From Paracoccus haematequi (GTDB lineage: Bacteria > Pseudomonadota > Alphaproteobacteria > Rhodobacterales > Rhodobacteraceae), in NCBI RefSeq assembly GCF_900631945.1, contig NZ_UZWE01000021.1, positions 102,938 to 166,937 on the forward strand: a stretch of DNA of 64,000 bases, in the 5' to 3' direction. Each line of letters opens with the position of its first letter. Position 1 is the stretch's first letter. The notes under the pieces were generated by a model, which was given only the letters and a program-made list of their open reading frames with translations, had not been told where the DNA came from and ran no database searches. Below, piece after piece: positions 1 to 9,109 of the stretch. Made by a program: the position numbers and the translations under genes.

Positions 1-551
1 AACCGCTTTCGCAGGCCTTTCGCGAGGCTTTCCGCTGCCATCCCGCCGGGGTGGCCGTCATCACCGCCGATCCGGGCGACCGGCCCGTGGCGATGACCGT
101 ATCCTCGCTGATCTCGGTCAGCGCGGAACCGCCCACGGTCGCCTTTTCGCTGTCGTCTCGGTCGGGGTCGACGGCGGCGGTGTTGCAGGCGGGCGCGGTG
201 GTCGTCCATCTGCTGCGCTATGACGATCTGGCGCTGGCGCAGTTGGGCGCGACGCCGGGCGCGGACCGTTTCGGCCCCGGCATCGCCTGGCGGCGCCTGC
301 CCTCGGGCGAGCCGCGCTATGACCGCGTGGCGACCTGGTTCCGGGGGCGGATCATCGGGTCGTTGCCAGTCGAGGGCGCGACCGTCGTGGTCGCGGAACT
401 GTTGGAGGGTGCGGCGGGCCATCCCCCCGGCGCGCCTGAACTGGAATCGCTGATCTATCTGGACCGGCGCTGGCACCGCCTGCGCGAGGCGGCGGACGGC
501 CATGCCAGCCTGACGCTGATGGACGAGGATCCGCGCGATGTGTTCCGCTGA
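1..551 (+). CDS. Flavin reductase-like protein, 5' end outside window
   Basis: The reading frame is open from the window edge (codons in phase with base 3) to the TGA at 549-551, so the true start lies upstream. The residues FREAFRCHPAGVAVITA near the start and the VSSLISVSAEPPTVAFSLS stretch match the FMN-binding split-barrel of the flavin reductase-like family (HpaC/RutF type). These enzymes use NAD(P)H to supply reduced flavin to a partner monooxygenase. It sits 115 bp upstream of an ABC importer and a hydroxyquinol pathway, so it may serve a two-component aromatic hydroxylase outside the window. The local hydroxylase at 7352-9109 binds FAD itself and should not need it. Family call is firm; the partner is inference. 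Confidence 0.8.
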   Translation, partial: PLSQAFREAFRCHPAGVAVITADPGDRPVAMTVSSLISVSAEPPTVAFSLSSRSGSTAAVLQAGAVVVHLLRYDDLALAQLGATPGADRFGPGIAWRRLPSGEPRYDRVATWFRGRIIGSLPVEGATVVVAELLEGAAGHPPGAPELESLIYLDRRWHRLREAADGHASLTLMDEDPRDVFR

Positions 552-666
552 CCCTCTGGGCGCACCTTCATAACGCAAGGCGATATTGCCGCCGGATCAT
601 CCGATCCAATCCGCCCTGGCCTGTCTTTAGGCTGCCCAAGGGCAATCCGAAGGGGAAGGGGGAGCC

Positions 667-1386
667 ATGGCAATTCTGTCGCTGCGGGACGTGTCGAAGC
701 GCTTTGGCGCGCTGACCGTGGCCGAGGCGGTCAGCTTCGACCTGGCCCCCGGCGAGGCCTTGGGCATCATCGGCCCGAACGGCGCGGGGAAATCGACGCT
801 GTTCAACCTGATCACCGGCAGCCTGCGTCCCGACCGGGGCGGCATCGGCCTGGACGGGCGCGACATCACCGCCGAAACGCCGATGCAGCGTTGCGCCAGC
901 GGCATCGGCCGGTCCTTCCAGATCCCGCAGCCCTTCGGCCACCTGTCGGTCTATGAAAACCTGCTGGTCGCGGCGCGCTTCGGCGGCGGCGTCGATGCCG
1001 CGCAGGCGCCCGGCCACTGCATGGACATCCTGCGCCGCACCGGGCTGGCGGCCCTGGCCGACCGCAAGGCGGGGGGCCTGCCGCTGCTCAGCCGCAAGCG
1101 GCTGGAACTGGCCCGCGCCATGGCGACGAAGCCGCGCGTGATCCTGCTGGACGAGATCGCGGGCGGGCTGACCGAGGCCGAATGCGGCGAACTGGTCGCC
1201 ACCATCCGCGCCATCCACGCCGAGGGCACCGCGATCCTGTGGATCGAGCATGTGCTGCACGCGCTGACGGCGGTGGTGACGCGGCTGATGGTGCTGAACT
1301 TCGGCCGGGTGCTGATGATCGGCCCGCCCGACCAGGTCATGGCCGCCCCCGAGGTGCGCGAGATCTATCTGGGGATCGAGGCATGA
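667..1386 (+). CDS. livG: ABC transporter ATP-binding protein, LivG type
   Basis: A 239-residue ATPase of the branched-chain amino acid (HAAT) importer family. Visible are Walker A (GPNGAGKST, about residues 38-46), a Q-loop region, and Walker B with the following Glu in VILLDEIAGGL. The usual LSGGQ signature is replaced by a diverged LLSRKRLE segment, as often happens in LivG. The start follows a strong purine-rich RBS (gggaaggggg). It overlaps livF by 4 bp (ATGA), the first link of a tightly coupled livG-F-H-M operon. Next to hydroxyquinol genes this transporter more likely imports an aromatic acid or phenol than an amino acid; that is inference from context. Confidence 0.9.
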   Translation: MAILSLRDVSKRFGALTVAEAVSFDLAPGEALGIIGPNGAGKSTLFNLITGSLRPDRGGIGLDGRDITAETPMQRCASGIGRSFQIPQPFGHLSVYENLLVAARFGGGVDAAQAPGHCMDILRRTGLAALADRKAGGLPLLSRKRLELARAMATKPRVILLDEIAGGLTEAECGELVATIRAIHAEGTAILWIEHVLHALTAVVTRLMVLNFGRVLMIGPPDQVMAAPEVREIYLGIEA

Positions 1387-2096
1387 GCGCGCTGTTGCAG
1401 GTAACCGGGCTGACCGCCCATTACGGCGATTTCCAGGCCCTGTTCGGCGTCGATCTGACGCTGGATCAAGGCCAGACCCTGGCGATCATCGGAGCCAACG
1501 GCGCGGGCAAGACCACGCTGATGCGGGCGATCACCGGCATCGCGCGGGTCACCGGCGGGTCGGTCCTGCTGGACGGGCAGCGGCTGGACCGGATGGCCGC
1601 GCCCGAGATCCTGCACGCGGGCGTCGCCATGGTCCCCGAAGGGCGGCGGCTGTTCCCCAGCCTGACGGTCGAGGAAAACCTGCGCATCGGCGCCCATGCC
1701 CGGCAGGGCAGCGGCTTCTGGACGCTGCCGCGCATCCATGACCTGTTCCCGGTGCTGCGCGACCGCCGCGACCACCCCGCCACCGCCCTGTCGGGCGGCC
1801 AGCAGCAGATGGTCGCCATCGGCCGGGCGCTGATGGCGAACCCCCGCGTCCTGCTGTGCGATGAACTCTCGCTGGGCCTGGCCCCGGTGGTGATCCGCGA
1901 GATTTATGCCGCTTTCCCGGCCATCCGCGACAGCGGCACCGCCATCGTCGTGGTCGAACAGGACATCGGCCAGGCGCTGAAGGTCGCCACCCGCGTGCAT
2001 TGCATGATGGAGGGTCGGATCACCCTGTCGGGCGCCCCCGCCGATCTGGGGCGCGAGGCGATCCACGACGCCTATTTCGGGGTAAGACAGGGATGA
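1383..2096 (+). CDS. livF: ABC transporter ATP-binding protein, LivF type
   Basis: A 237-residue second ATPase of the same HAAT importer. Walker A is GANGAGKTT, the signature is LSGGQQQM, and Walker B is VLLCDELSLGLAP, the LivF hallmark continuation. The ATG overlaps the stop of livG by 4 bp and its own end overlaps livH by 4 bp, indicating translational coupling. The two ATPases would form a heterodimer driving transport through LivH/LivM. Confidence 0.92.
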   Translation: MSALLQVTGLTAHYGDFQALFGVDLTLDQGQTLAIIGANGAGKTTLMRAITGIARVTGGSVLLDGQRLDRMAAPEILHAGVAMVPEGRRLFPSLTVEENLRIGAHARQGSGFWTLPRIHDLFPVLRDRRDHPATALSGGQQQMVAIGRALMANPRVLLCDELSLGLAPVVIREIYAAFPAIRDSGTAIVVVEQDIGQALKVATRVHCMMEGRITLSGAPADLGREAIHDAYFGVRQG

Positions 2097-2956
2097 TCTG
2101 GCTGGACACGCTGATCCAGGGACTGATGCTGGGCGGGCTTTACGCCCTGTTCGCGGCCGGTCTGTCGCTGGTCTTCGGGATCATGCGGCTGGTCAACCTG
2201 GCGCATGGCGACCTGATCGTGCTGGGCGCCTATCTGATTCTGGGGATCGGCACGGCGACCGGGCTGAATCCCCTCCTGGCCGCGGCGCTTGCCCTGCCGC
2301 CGATGTTCGCGCTGGGCTGGCTGTTGCAGACCGCCCTTCTGAACCGCGTGCTGGGCGAGGACATCCTGCCGCCGCTGCTGGTCACCTTCGGGCTGTCTGT
2401 GGTGATCCAGAACACGCTGCTGATGGGGTTTTCCGCCGACAGCCGCAAGCTGCCGATCGGCCCCGTCGAGGCGCAGTCCCTGGCATTGGGGCCGGTGAAC
2501 CTGGGGGTGATGCCGCTTGTGACCTTCGGCTCGGCCGTGGCGGTGGTCTTCGGGCTGAACCGGCTGTTCTATCGCACCGCGCTTGGCCGCGCCTTCCGGG
2601 CCACCTCGGACGATCCGGTGACGGCGCAGCTGATGGGGATCCGGCCGCAGCGCGTCTTTGCCGTGGCGACCGGCATCGCGCTGGTGGTGGCGACGATCGC
2701 CGCGCTTTACTTGGGCGCGCGGGCGAATTTCGACCCCTCGACAGGACCGGCGCGGCTGCTTTACGCCTTCGAGGCGGTGATCATCGGCGGCCTGGGCAGC
2801 CTGTGGGGCACGCTGGCCGGGGGCATGGTGATCGGCGTGGCCCAAGCCCTGGGCGCGGCGCTGAACCCCGAATGGCAGATCCTGGCGGGGCACCTGGCCT
2901 TCGTGGCCGTGCTGCTGCTGCGCCCGCGCGGGCTGTTTCCGCGCGCCAATGATTAG
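2093..2956 (+). CDS. livH: ABC transporter permease, LivH type
   Basis: A 287-residue inner-membrane permease with about eight hydrophobic segments. The N-terminal GLMLGGLYALFAAGLSLVFG and the following MRLVNLAHGDLIVLGAY are the family signature of LivH-like permeases. The chosen ATG overlaps livF (GGATGA). Its partner is LivM, which starts just after its stop. Confidence 0.92.
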   Translation: MIWLDTLIQGLMLGGLYALFAAGLSLVFGIMRLVNLAHGDLIVLGAYLILGIGTATGLNPLLAAALALPPMFALGWLLQTALLNRVLGEDILPPLLVTFGLSVVIQNTLLMGFSADSRKLPIGPVEAQSLALGPVNLGVMPLVTFGSAVAVVFGLNRLFYRTALGRAFRATSDDPVTAQLMGIRPQRVFAVATGIALVVATIAALYLGARANFDPSTGPARLLYAFEAVIIGGLGSLWGTLAGGMVIGVAQALGAALNPEWQILAGHLAFVAVLLLRPRGLFPRAND

Positions 2957-2969
2957 GAGGGCGTGGACC

Positions 2970-3995
2970 ATGAGAACGCTGCTTCCTCCCGCGATGCTGA
3001 TCGTGGCGGTGGTCCTGCTGGCGGCGCTGCCGGTGATCGGCAGCCGCGCGCTGGTGCAGGATCTGTTCATGGTGCTGTGCCTGCTGGTGCTGGCGCTGAA
3101 CTGGAACATGCTGGCGGGCTTTGCCGGGCTGATCTCGGTGGGCCAGCAGGCTTTCGTGGGCATCGGCGCCTACGGCATGTTCGCCTGCGTCATCCTGGGG
3201 GGCATGGATCCGCTGGCGGGCCTGCTGGTCGGCGGGCTGGCCGCCATGGCCCTGTCCGTGCCGGTGGCCTTTTTCACCTTCCGCCTGAACGGCGCCTATT
3301 TCGCCATCGGCACCTGGGCGGTGGCCGACATTGCCCGACTGGCCCTTGGCCAGTGGAAGGCGCTTGGCGGCGGCACCGGCACCGCGCTGCCCAAAGCCGC
3401 CGTGCAGGACATGCCGGGGATCGAGGCGATCCGCGCGCTGATCGGCGGATCGAAGGCGGCGGCGGTCGATGCGCTGACCTATTGGCTGGCGCTGGCGCTG
3501 GCGGCGGCGATGCTGGCGGCAAGCTGGGCCTTCCTGCGGTCGCGCATGGGACTGGGCTTGCAGGCGGTGCGCGACAATCCGGTTGCGGCGCGGTCGGTCG
3601 GGGTGGACCCGGTGCGCCTGAAGGCGCTGGTCTTTCTGCTGACGGCCTTCGGCACCGGGATCTGCGGCGGGCTTCTGTTCATCCAGATCGGGCGGATTTC
3701 GCCGGACGCCGCGTTCTCGCTGCTGGACTGGACGGCCTTCGTCATCTTCATCGTCGTGATCGGCGGCATCGGCACGCTGCCCGGCCCTGTCGTCGGGGTG
3801 CTGGTCTTCTATGGCCTGCAAACCCTGCTGGCCGATTACGGCACCGTCTATCTGATCGTCCTGGGGCTGATCGGCATCGCGATCATGCTGTTCGCGCGGC
3901 GCGGCCTGTGGGGCGGCTTCACCCGACGCACCGGCCTGGATCCCGTGCCGCTGTCCCATGCCGCGCCCCGGCCCGTCCCGACACCCGAATCCTGA
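2970..3995 (+). CDS. livM: ABC transporter permease, LivM type
   Basis: A 341-residue polytopic permease of the branched-chain amino acid family. LNWNMLAGFAGLISVGQQAFVGIGAY is the conserved region near residues 40-65, here split by a short loop, and RSRMGLGLQAVRDN is the cytoplasmic loop that contacts the ATPase. An upstream in-frame ATG at 2949 exists, but the ATG at 2970 has an AGGAGG ribosome site in front and is preferred. No periplasmic binding protein gene is visible in the window, so it must be upstream or elsewhere. Confidence 0.9.
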   Translation: MRTLLPPAMLIVAVVLLAALPVIGSRALVQDLFMVLCLLVLALNWNMLAGFAGLISVGQQAFVGIGAYGMFACVILGGMDPLAGLLVGGLAAMALSVPVAFFTFRLNGAYFAIGTWAVADIARLALGQWKALGGGTGTALPKAAVQDMPGIEAIRALIGGSKAAAVDALTYWLALALAAAMLAASWAFLRSRMGLGLQAVRDNPVAARSVGVDPVRLKALVFLLTAFGTGICGGLLFIQIGRISPDAAFSLLDWTAFVIFIVVIGGIGTLPGPVVGVLVFYGLQTLLADYGTVYLIVLGLIGIAIMLFARRGLWGGFTRRTGLDPVPLSHAAPRPVPTPES

Positions 3996-4007
3996 GGAGG
4001 AAGACCC

Positions 4008-4844
4008 GTGAGCTATTTCACCGAAGCCAATTCAACCGCCACCGTGAACGGCCGTATGGGCCCCGGAACCGATCCTCGGTTGGCGACGGTCATGGAAAGC
4101 CTGGTCCGACACCTGCATGACTTCGTGAAGGATGTCGGCCTGACCCAGCAGGAATGGGAATACGGGATCGGCTTCCTGACCCGCACCGGCCAGATCTGTT
4201 CGGGGGAACGGCAGGAATTCATCCTATTGTCGGACGTGCTGGGCGTGTCGATGCTGGTCGATGCGATCAACAACCGCCGCCCCCAGGGTGCGACCGAAAA
4301 CACCGTCTTCGGCCCCTTCCATGTGGACGGCGCGCCGATCCGCCAGATGGGCGACTCCATCAGCCTGGACGGCAAGGGCGAATCCTGCCTGTTCGAGGGG
4401 CGGGTGCTGGATCTGGACGGCTCCCCCGTCGAAGGCGCGACGGTGGATGTCTGGTCCGACAATGCCGACGGCTTCTATGACGTGCAGCAGCCGGGCATTC
4501 AGCCGAAATGGAACAACCGGGGCCGCTTCATTACCGGGCCGGACGGACGATACAGCTTTGTCGGTATCAAGCCGGTCAGCTATCCGATCCCGGATGACGG
4601 GCCTGTGGGGCAGATGCTGGCCCATCTGGGCCGTCACCCCTATCGGCCCGCGCATATGCACTATCTGGTCACCGCACCGGGTTATCAGCGGCTGGTGACG
4701 CATACCTTCGTGGGCGGGGACGAATACCTGACCTCGGACGCGGTGTTCGGCGTCAAGGACACCCTGGTCGCCCCTTATGAACGGCTGGAGGGTGGCGACA
4801 CGCAGTGGCGGTCGCCCTTCGATTTCGTCCTGGTTCCGGTCTGA
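4008..4844 (+). CDS. Hydroxyquinol 1,2-dioxygenase (intradiol)
   Basis: A 278-residue protein with the N-terminal helical dimerisation domain (about residues 25-105) and the beta-sandwich catalytic domain of intradiol dioxygenases. The four expected Fe(III) ligands are visible: Tyr157 (GFYDVQ), Tyr192 (VSYPIP), His216 and His218 (HMHYL). The length and the HMH-Y arrangement fit hydroxyquinol 1,2-dioxygenase, which cleaves 1,2,4-trihydroxybenzene to maleylacetate, better than catechol dioxygenase. The start is GTG after GAGGAGG. Maleylacetate reductase lies 1.4 kb downstream, which supports this substrate. Chlorohydroxyquinol or catechol activity cannot be excluded. Confidence 0.9.
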   Translation: MSYFTEANSTATVNGRMGPGTDPRLATVMESLVRHLHDFVKDVGLTQQEWEYGIGFLTRTGQICSGERQEFILLSDVLGVSMLVDAINNRRPQGATENTVFGPFHVDGAPIRQMGDSISLDGKGESCLFEGRVLDLDGSPVEGATVDVWSDNADGFYDVQQPGIQPKWNNRGRFITGPDGRYSFVGIKPVSYPIPDDGPVGQMLAHLGRHPYRPAHMHYLVTAPGYQRLVTHTFVGGDEYLTSDAVFGVKDTLVAPYERLEGGDTQWRSPFDFVLVPV

Positions 4845-4851
4845 GGCCGCC

Positions 4852-5184
4852 ATGCCCAACGTCAAGATCTATATCGACCAGGCCTGCTATGACGCCGTGC
4901 GCCCGGCCGTATCCGACCTGCTGCCCGATCTGCGCGCGATGCTGTGCGATCTGCTGGAGGTCGCGCCCGACGCCTGCCAGTTCGCGGTGCTGCCGGTGCT
5001 GGGCCTGCCGGACCAGCCCAGGATCAACGCCGAACTGCACCTGATGCCGCGCCCCTCGCGGACCCGCGACCGGCTGGAACAGGTGGCGGCCGGGACGCGC
5101 GACAGCCTGTCGCGGGCCAGCGGGTTGACGGTCGCGGTCAGGATCGCCCAGCTTGACGCGGCGACCTATGTGGCGCTGAAATGA
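4852..5184 (+). CDS. Small tautomerase-superfamily-like protein
   Basis: A 110-residue protein starting Met-Pro (MPNVKIYID). Removal of Met would expose the Pro-1 base that defines the tautomerase/MIF superfamily, and the following beta strand and helix lengths are compatible. The ATG is 8 bp after the dioxygenase stop, so the two are co-transcribed. A role in isomerising a ring-cleavage product is plausible but is inference; the fold assignment rests on the N-terminus and size. Confidence 0.6.
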   Translation: MPNVKIYIDQACYDAVRPAVSDLLPDLRAMLCDLLEVAPDACQFAVLPVLGLPDQPRINAELHLMPRPSRTRDRLEQVAAGTRDSLSRASGLTVAVRIAQLDAATYVALK

Positions 5185-6135
5185 TCAGCCGCGCCGCCGC
5201 GTGATCTGCTGGTCATGGTCCATCCGCGCCTGCAACCGCTGGCATTCGGCCAGCAGGAAGGTGGTCAACTGCCGCACGGCAGGGGGCAACTGGCGGTCGG
5301 ACACCCGCAGGATGCCCAACTGGCGTTCGGCATGGTCGATCTTCAGCGGCAGCGCCTCCAGCGGGATGGTGCGGCGTGACAGGAACACCACCGAATAGGG
5401 CAGCACCGTCAGCGCGTCCGATCCGGTCAGCACGGACTGGATCGAGGCCAGCGTCCCGCCCGAGAAGTTCACGCGGAAATCCTCTTGCCCGATGGATTTC
5501 AGCGCCCGTTGCAGGTCGCGATACAGCGGGCTGTCGATGGGCGGCGCGATCCAGGCATAGGGCGCGATATGGTTCAGCGTGATGCCTCGGGTGCGGGTCA
5601 GCGGATGACCGGCGCGGCAGGTGATGACATTGTTGCCCGACAGCAGCGGCGTGAATTCCAGATCCGGCGGCACTTGTCCGGGATGCAGCGGCAGGATCGC
5701 CACGTCCAGCCCGCCGTTCCGCAGCCCGGCCTCGAGCTGGTTCAGATAGCCATAGGACTGGTCGATCTGCACATCGGCGTGGCGCGACTGGAATTCCGCA
5801 ATCATCGAGGCGACCACCCCGTCCATGAAGATCGGCGACCCGCCGACCCTCAGCCGCCCCGCCAGCCCCTGGCGATAGCGTTGCACCAGCAGGCTGGCTT
5901 CCTTGTTGGCGCGGTGGATGCGGCTGCCCAGCCGCGCCAGGCTGGCGCCCAGTTCGGTCGGGCGCAGGGGACGGCGCCCCGGCTCGAACAGCGGCAGGCC
6001 GATCCGCGCCTCCAACAGCGCCATCGACCGCGACACCGAGGGCTGCGACTTGCCCAAGGCCTCGGCCCCTTCGGTCAGGCCGCCCTGTTCGACGATGGCC
6101 GCCAGGATCTCCAGGTGTTCGCTGTCGAGCTTCAT
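5185..6135 (-). CDS. LysR-family transcriptional regulator
   Basis: A 316-residue LTTR. The N-terminal winged HTH is clear (LTEGAEALGKSQPSVSRSM at about residues 20-38), followed by a linker helix and a periplasmic-binding-like effector domain from about residue 92. It is transcribed divergently from the maleylacetate reductase gene across an 85-bp gap and convergently with the tautomerase-like gene. Local activator of the hydroxyquinol pathway is the expected role; the effector is probably a pathway intermediate (inference). Confidence 0.88.
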   Translation of the reverse strand: MKLDSEHLEILAAIVEQGGLTEGAEALGKSQPSVSRSMALLEARIGLPLFEPGRRPLRPTELGASLARLGSRIHRANKEASLLVQRYRQGLAGRLRVGGSPIFMDGVVASMIAEFQSRHADVQIDQSYGYLNQLEAGLRNGGLDVAILPLHPGQVPPDLEFTPLLSGNNVITCRAGHPLTRTRGITLNHIAPYAWIAPPIDSPLYRDLQRALKSIGQEDFRVNFSGGTLASIQSVLTGSDALTVLPYSVVFLSRRTIPLEALPLKIDHAERQLGILRVSDRQLPPAVRQLTTFLLAECQRLQARMDHDQQITRRRG

Positions 6136-6220
6136 AGCATGACGCTATATTACGGCGCGCATATCCGATCAATATTCCTGTTTCGCCGCAATAGAGTTAT
6201 TCGCAGGAAAGAGAGGGGCC
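6136..6220. promoter_or_regulatory. Divergent LysR / maleylacetate reductase promoter region
   Basis: This 85-bp intergenic stretch is noticeably AT-richer than its flanks and holds an interrupted dyad, ATAT (6147-6150) N10 ATAT (6161-6164). It contains the T-N11-A signature of LysR-family sites at 6151-6163. A second AT-rich patch (caatattc, 6170-6177) follows. It is the obvious binding site for the adjacent LysR protein, controlling both itself and the 6221-7294 gene. The RBS ahead of 6221 is AAAGAGAGGGG. Confidence 0.55.
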
Positions 6221-7294
6221 ATGTCCTTTTACCGCGATGAATTCACCGCCCGCAGCGCGGCGGTCCGCGTCCGTTTCGGCGCCGGTATCTGTAAGGCCGT
6301 CGCCGAGGAGATCGAGGCCTTGGGCGCCCGCCGGGCGCTGATCCTGACCACGCCGCAGCAGGCCGCCCTGGCCGACGATTTCGCGGCGCTGTGCGGGCGC
6401 GCGGCGGTCGGCCGTTTCACCGGCGCGGCGATGCACACGCCGGTGGACATTTCCGAACAGGCCACGGCGGTGGCGCGCGACCTGGGCGCGGATGTGCTGG
6501 TCTCGGTCGGCGGGGGATCGACCACGGGCCTGGGCAAGGCCATCGCCCTGCGCACCGCCCTGCCGCAGATCGTGGTGCCCACCACCTATGCGGGGTCCGA
6601 GGCGACAGGGATCCTAGGCCAGACCGAAAACGGCGTGAAGACCACGCTGACCAGCCCCAAGGTCCAGCCCGAGGTGATCCTCTATGACGCCGAACTGGTG
6701 ACCAGCCTGCCGGTCGGGATGACCGTGACCAGTGCCCTGAACGCGATGGCCCATGCAGCCGAGGGGCTTTATGCGCGCGACCGTTCGCCCCTATCCTCGC
6801 TGATGGCGGTCGAGGGGCTGCGCGCCTTTCGCGACAGCCTGCCCCAGGTGACGGCGCGGCCCGATGATGTGTCCGCGCGGGGGCAGACGCTGTATGGCGC
6901 ATGGCTGTGCGGCACGGTGCTGGGACAGGTCGGCATGGCGCTGCATCACAAGCTGTGCCACACGCTGGGCGGCAGCTTCGATCTGCCGCATGCCGAAACC
7001 CATGCGGTGATCCTGCCCCATGCGCTGGCGTTCAACGCGGTTGCGGTGCCCGACCTGCTGGCGCCGGTGACGGAGCTGTTCGGCCATGGCGATCCGGGCC
7101 TAGGCCTGTGGCATTTCGCCCGCGACGCCGGGGCGCCCCTGGCTCTGCGCGACCTGGGGCTGAAGGAAGCCGACCTGGACCGGGCGGCAGACCTGGCCTC
7201 GGCCAATCCCTACTGGAACCCGCGCCCGGTGACGCGCGACGGCATCCGCGGCCTGTTGCAGGCCGCTTGGGCGGGCGACCGGCCCGCCACCTGA
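6221..7294 (+). CDS. Maleylacetate reductase (iron-ADH family)
   Basis: A 357-residue group III/iron-type alcohol dehydrogenase. VSVGGGSTTGLGKAIAL is the nucleotide-binding GGGS region, PTTYAGSEAT the NAD(P)H/substrate segment typical of maleylacetate reductases, and HHKLCHTLGG plus LPHAETHAVILPH carry the catalytic-site His residues. The family member converts maleylacetate to 3-oxoadipate, the step after hydroxyquinol ring cleavage, matching the dioxygenase at 4008-4844. It is 58 bp upstream of the hydroxylase gene and probably in the same operon. Confidence 0.9.
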   Translation: MSFYRDEFTARSAAVRVRFGAGICKAVAEEIEALGARRALILTTPQQAALADDFAALCGRAAVGRFTGAAMHTPVDISEQATAVARDLGADVLVSVGGGSTTGLGKAIALRTALPQIVVPTTYAGSEATGILGQTENGVKTTLTSPKVQPEVILYDAELVTSLPVGMTVTSALNAMAHAAEGLYARDRSPLSSLMAVEGLRAFRDSLPQVTARPDDVSARGQTLYGAWLCGTVLGQVGMALHHKLCHTLGGSFDLPHAETHAVILPHALAFNAVAVPDLLAPVTELFGHGDPGLGLWHFARDAGAPLALRDLGLKEADLDRAADLASANPYWNPRPVTRDGIRGLLQAAWAGDRPAT

Positions 7295-7351
7295 TCCTTG
7301 GGCGCGGGCAGGGAGGCCCGCCCCGCTGCTGCATATCCCTGGGAGGACTTC

Positions 7352-9109
7352 ATGGCAGACATTTCCACCGATGTGCTGATCATCGGCACCGGCCCCGCAG
7401 GCTCGGCCACGGCGGCGTTGCTGTCCAGCTACGGCATCGCCAACATGGCGGTGAACCGCTATCGCTGGCTGGCCAACACGCCGCGCGCCCATATCACCAA
7501 CCAGCGGACCATGGAGGTGCTGCGCGACCTGGGCCGAGAGGTCGAGGACGAGGCCTACATGTTCGCCACCCATCAGGATCTGATGGGCGAGAACATCTTC
7601 TGCGAAAGCCTGGCGGGCGAGGAAATCGGCCGGATGAAGGCCTGGGGCAACCATCCGCTGTCCAAGGCGGAACACCTGATGTCCTCGCCCACGAAGATGA
7701 ACGACCTGCCGCAGACCTTCATGGAGCCGCTGCTGTTCAAGACCGCCTGCCAGCGCGGCACGCAGGCGCGCATGTCCACCGAATACCTGCGCCACGACCA
7801 GGATGCGACCGGGGTGACGACGACCTGTCTGGACCGGCTGACGGGCCGCGAATTCACCATCCGCTCGAAATATCTGGTCGGCGCCGATGGCGGCAAGTCG
7901 CTGGTGGCGGACCATGCGGGCCTGCCGTTCGAGGGCAGGATGGGCGTCGGCGGCAGCATGAACATCCTGTTCCGGGCGGATCTGTCGCGATACGTCGCCC
8001 ATCGGCCCAGCGTCCTTTACTGGGTGATGCAGCCCGGCGCCGATGTCGGTGGCATCGGCATGGGGCTGGTGCGGATGGTGCGGCCCTGGAACGAATGGCT
8101 GATCGTCTGGGGCTATGACATCAACGGTCCCGAACCCGAGGTCACGCCCGAATTCGCCACCGGCGTCGCGCGCCAGCTGATCGGCGATCCCGATCTGGAA
8201 ATCGAGCTTCTGTCCGCGAACACCTGGACGGTGAACAACTATTACGCGACCCGCACCAGCCAGGGCCGGGTGTTCTGCATGGGCGACGCGATCCACCGCC
8301 ATCCGCCGTCGAACGGGCTGGGATCCAACACCTCGATCCAGGACGCGTTCAACCTGGCCTGGAAACTGGCGATGGTGCTGCGCGGACAGGCGGGCGAACG
8401 CCTGCTGGACAGCTATGACGCCGAACGCGCGCCGATTGCGAAACAGATCGTCACCCGCGCCAACCAGTCCATAGGGGAAACTGGCCCGATCTTCGCCGCG
8501 CTTGGCATGGCCGAAGGCGTCAGCCCCGAGCAGATGCAGAAGAACCTGCAAGCCCGCACCCAGGGCACCCCCCAGGCCGAGGAGCAGCGCGAGGCGATCC
8601 GCAAGGCCATCGCCTTCAAGAAATACGAATTCGACGCCCACGGGGTCGAGATGAACCAGCGTTACCGTTCGGATGCGGTGGTGACGGACGGCCAGATCGA
8701 ACCCGCCTTCGCGCTGGATGCCGACCTGCATTACCAACCGACGACCTGGCCCGGCGCGCGGCTGCCCCATGCCTGGCTGTATCGCCACGACACCGGGGCC
8801 GAGGTCTCGACGCTGGACCTGTGCGGGCATGGCCGGTTCACGCTGCTGACCGGCCTGGGCGGCGAGCCTTGGGTCCAGGCGGCCGAGGCGCTGGAGGCGG
8901 AACTGGGGATCGAGATCGCCACCCATGTCATCGGCCCGCGCCAGGCCTATGTCGATCACAGCGGCGACTGGGCGCGCCTGTCCGAGATCCGCGACGACGG
9001 CTGCCTGCTTGTCCGCCCCGACCACCACGTCGCCTGGCGCGCCATCACGAAAAGCACGGCCCCGAAGGCGGACCTGACGCGGGTGCTGAAGGCCGTTCTG
9101 GCGCGTTAG
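7352..9109 (+). CDS. FAD-dependent aromatic hydroxylase, TfdB/phenol hydroxylase-like
   Basis: A 585-residue class A flavoprotein monooxygenase. The dinucleotide fold GTGPAGSATA begins near residue 12, VGADGGKS is the DG motif near residue 182, and FCMGDAIHRHPPSNGLGSNTSIQDAFNL (split by loops) is the GD flavin-ribityl motif near residues 305-335. A thioredoxin-like C-terminal domain follows from about residue 470. It resembles 2,4-dichlorophenol 6-monooxygenase and resorcinol/phenol hydroxylases, so it probably makes hydroxyquinol or a catechol for the dioxygenase. The ATG at 7352 has GGAGGA 7 bp upstream. The exact substrate cannot be told from sequence. Confidence 0.88.
   Translation: MADISTDVLIIGTGPAGSATAALLSSYGIANMAVNRYRWLANTPRAHITNQRTMEVLRDLGREVEDEAYMFATHQDLMGENIFCESLAGEEIGRMKAWGNHPLSKAEHLMSSPTKMNDLPQTFMEPLLFKTACQRGTQARMSTEYLRHDQDATGVTTTCLDRLTGREFTIRSKYLVGADGGKSLVADHAGLPFEGRMGVGGSMNILFRADLSRYVAHRPSVLYWVMQPGADVGGIGMGLVRMVRPWNEWLIVWGYDINGPEPEVTPEFATGVARQLIGDPDLEIELLSANTWTVNNYYATRTSQGRVFCMGDAIHRHPPSNGLGSNTSIQDAFNLAWKLAMVLRGQAGERLLDSYDAERAPIAKQIVTRANQSIGETGPIFAALGMAEGVSPEQMQKNLQARTQGTPQAEEQREAIRKAIAFKKYEFDAHGVEMNQRYRSDAVVTDGQIEPAFALDADLHYQPTTWPGARLPHAWLYRHDTGAEVSTLDLCGHGRFTLLTGLGGEPWVQAAEALEAELGIEIATHVIGPRQAYVDHSGDWARLSEIRDDGCLLVRPDHHVAWRAITKSTAPKADLTRVLKAVLAR

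Noticed and set aside
1365..2066. 233-codon minus-strand open frame
   Set aside because: Antisense of livF, no start signal and no family.
2072..3959. Long minus-strand open frames (2072-3163, 2781-3959) opposite livH/livM
   Set aside because: Composition is His/Gln/Arg-rich without any motif, typical of the antisense of high-GC genes; the plus strand carries clear permease families.
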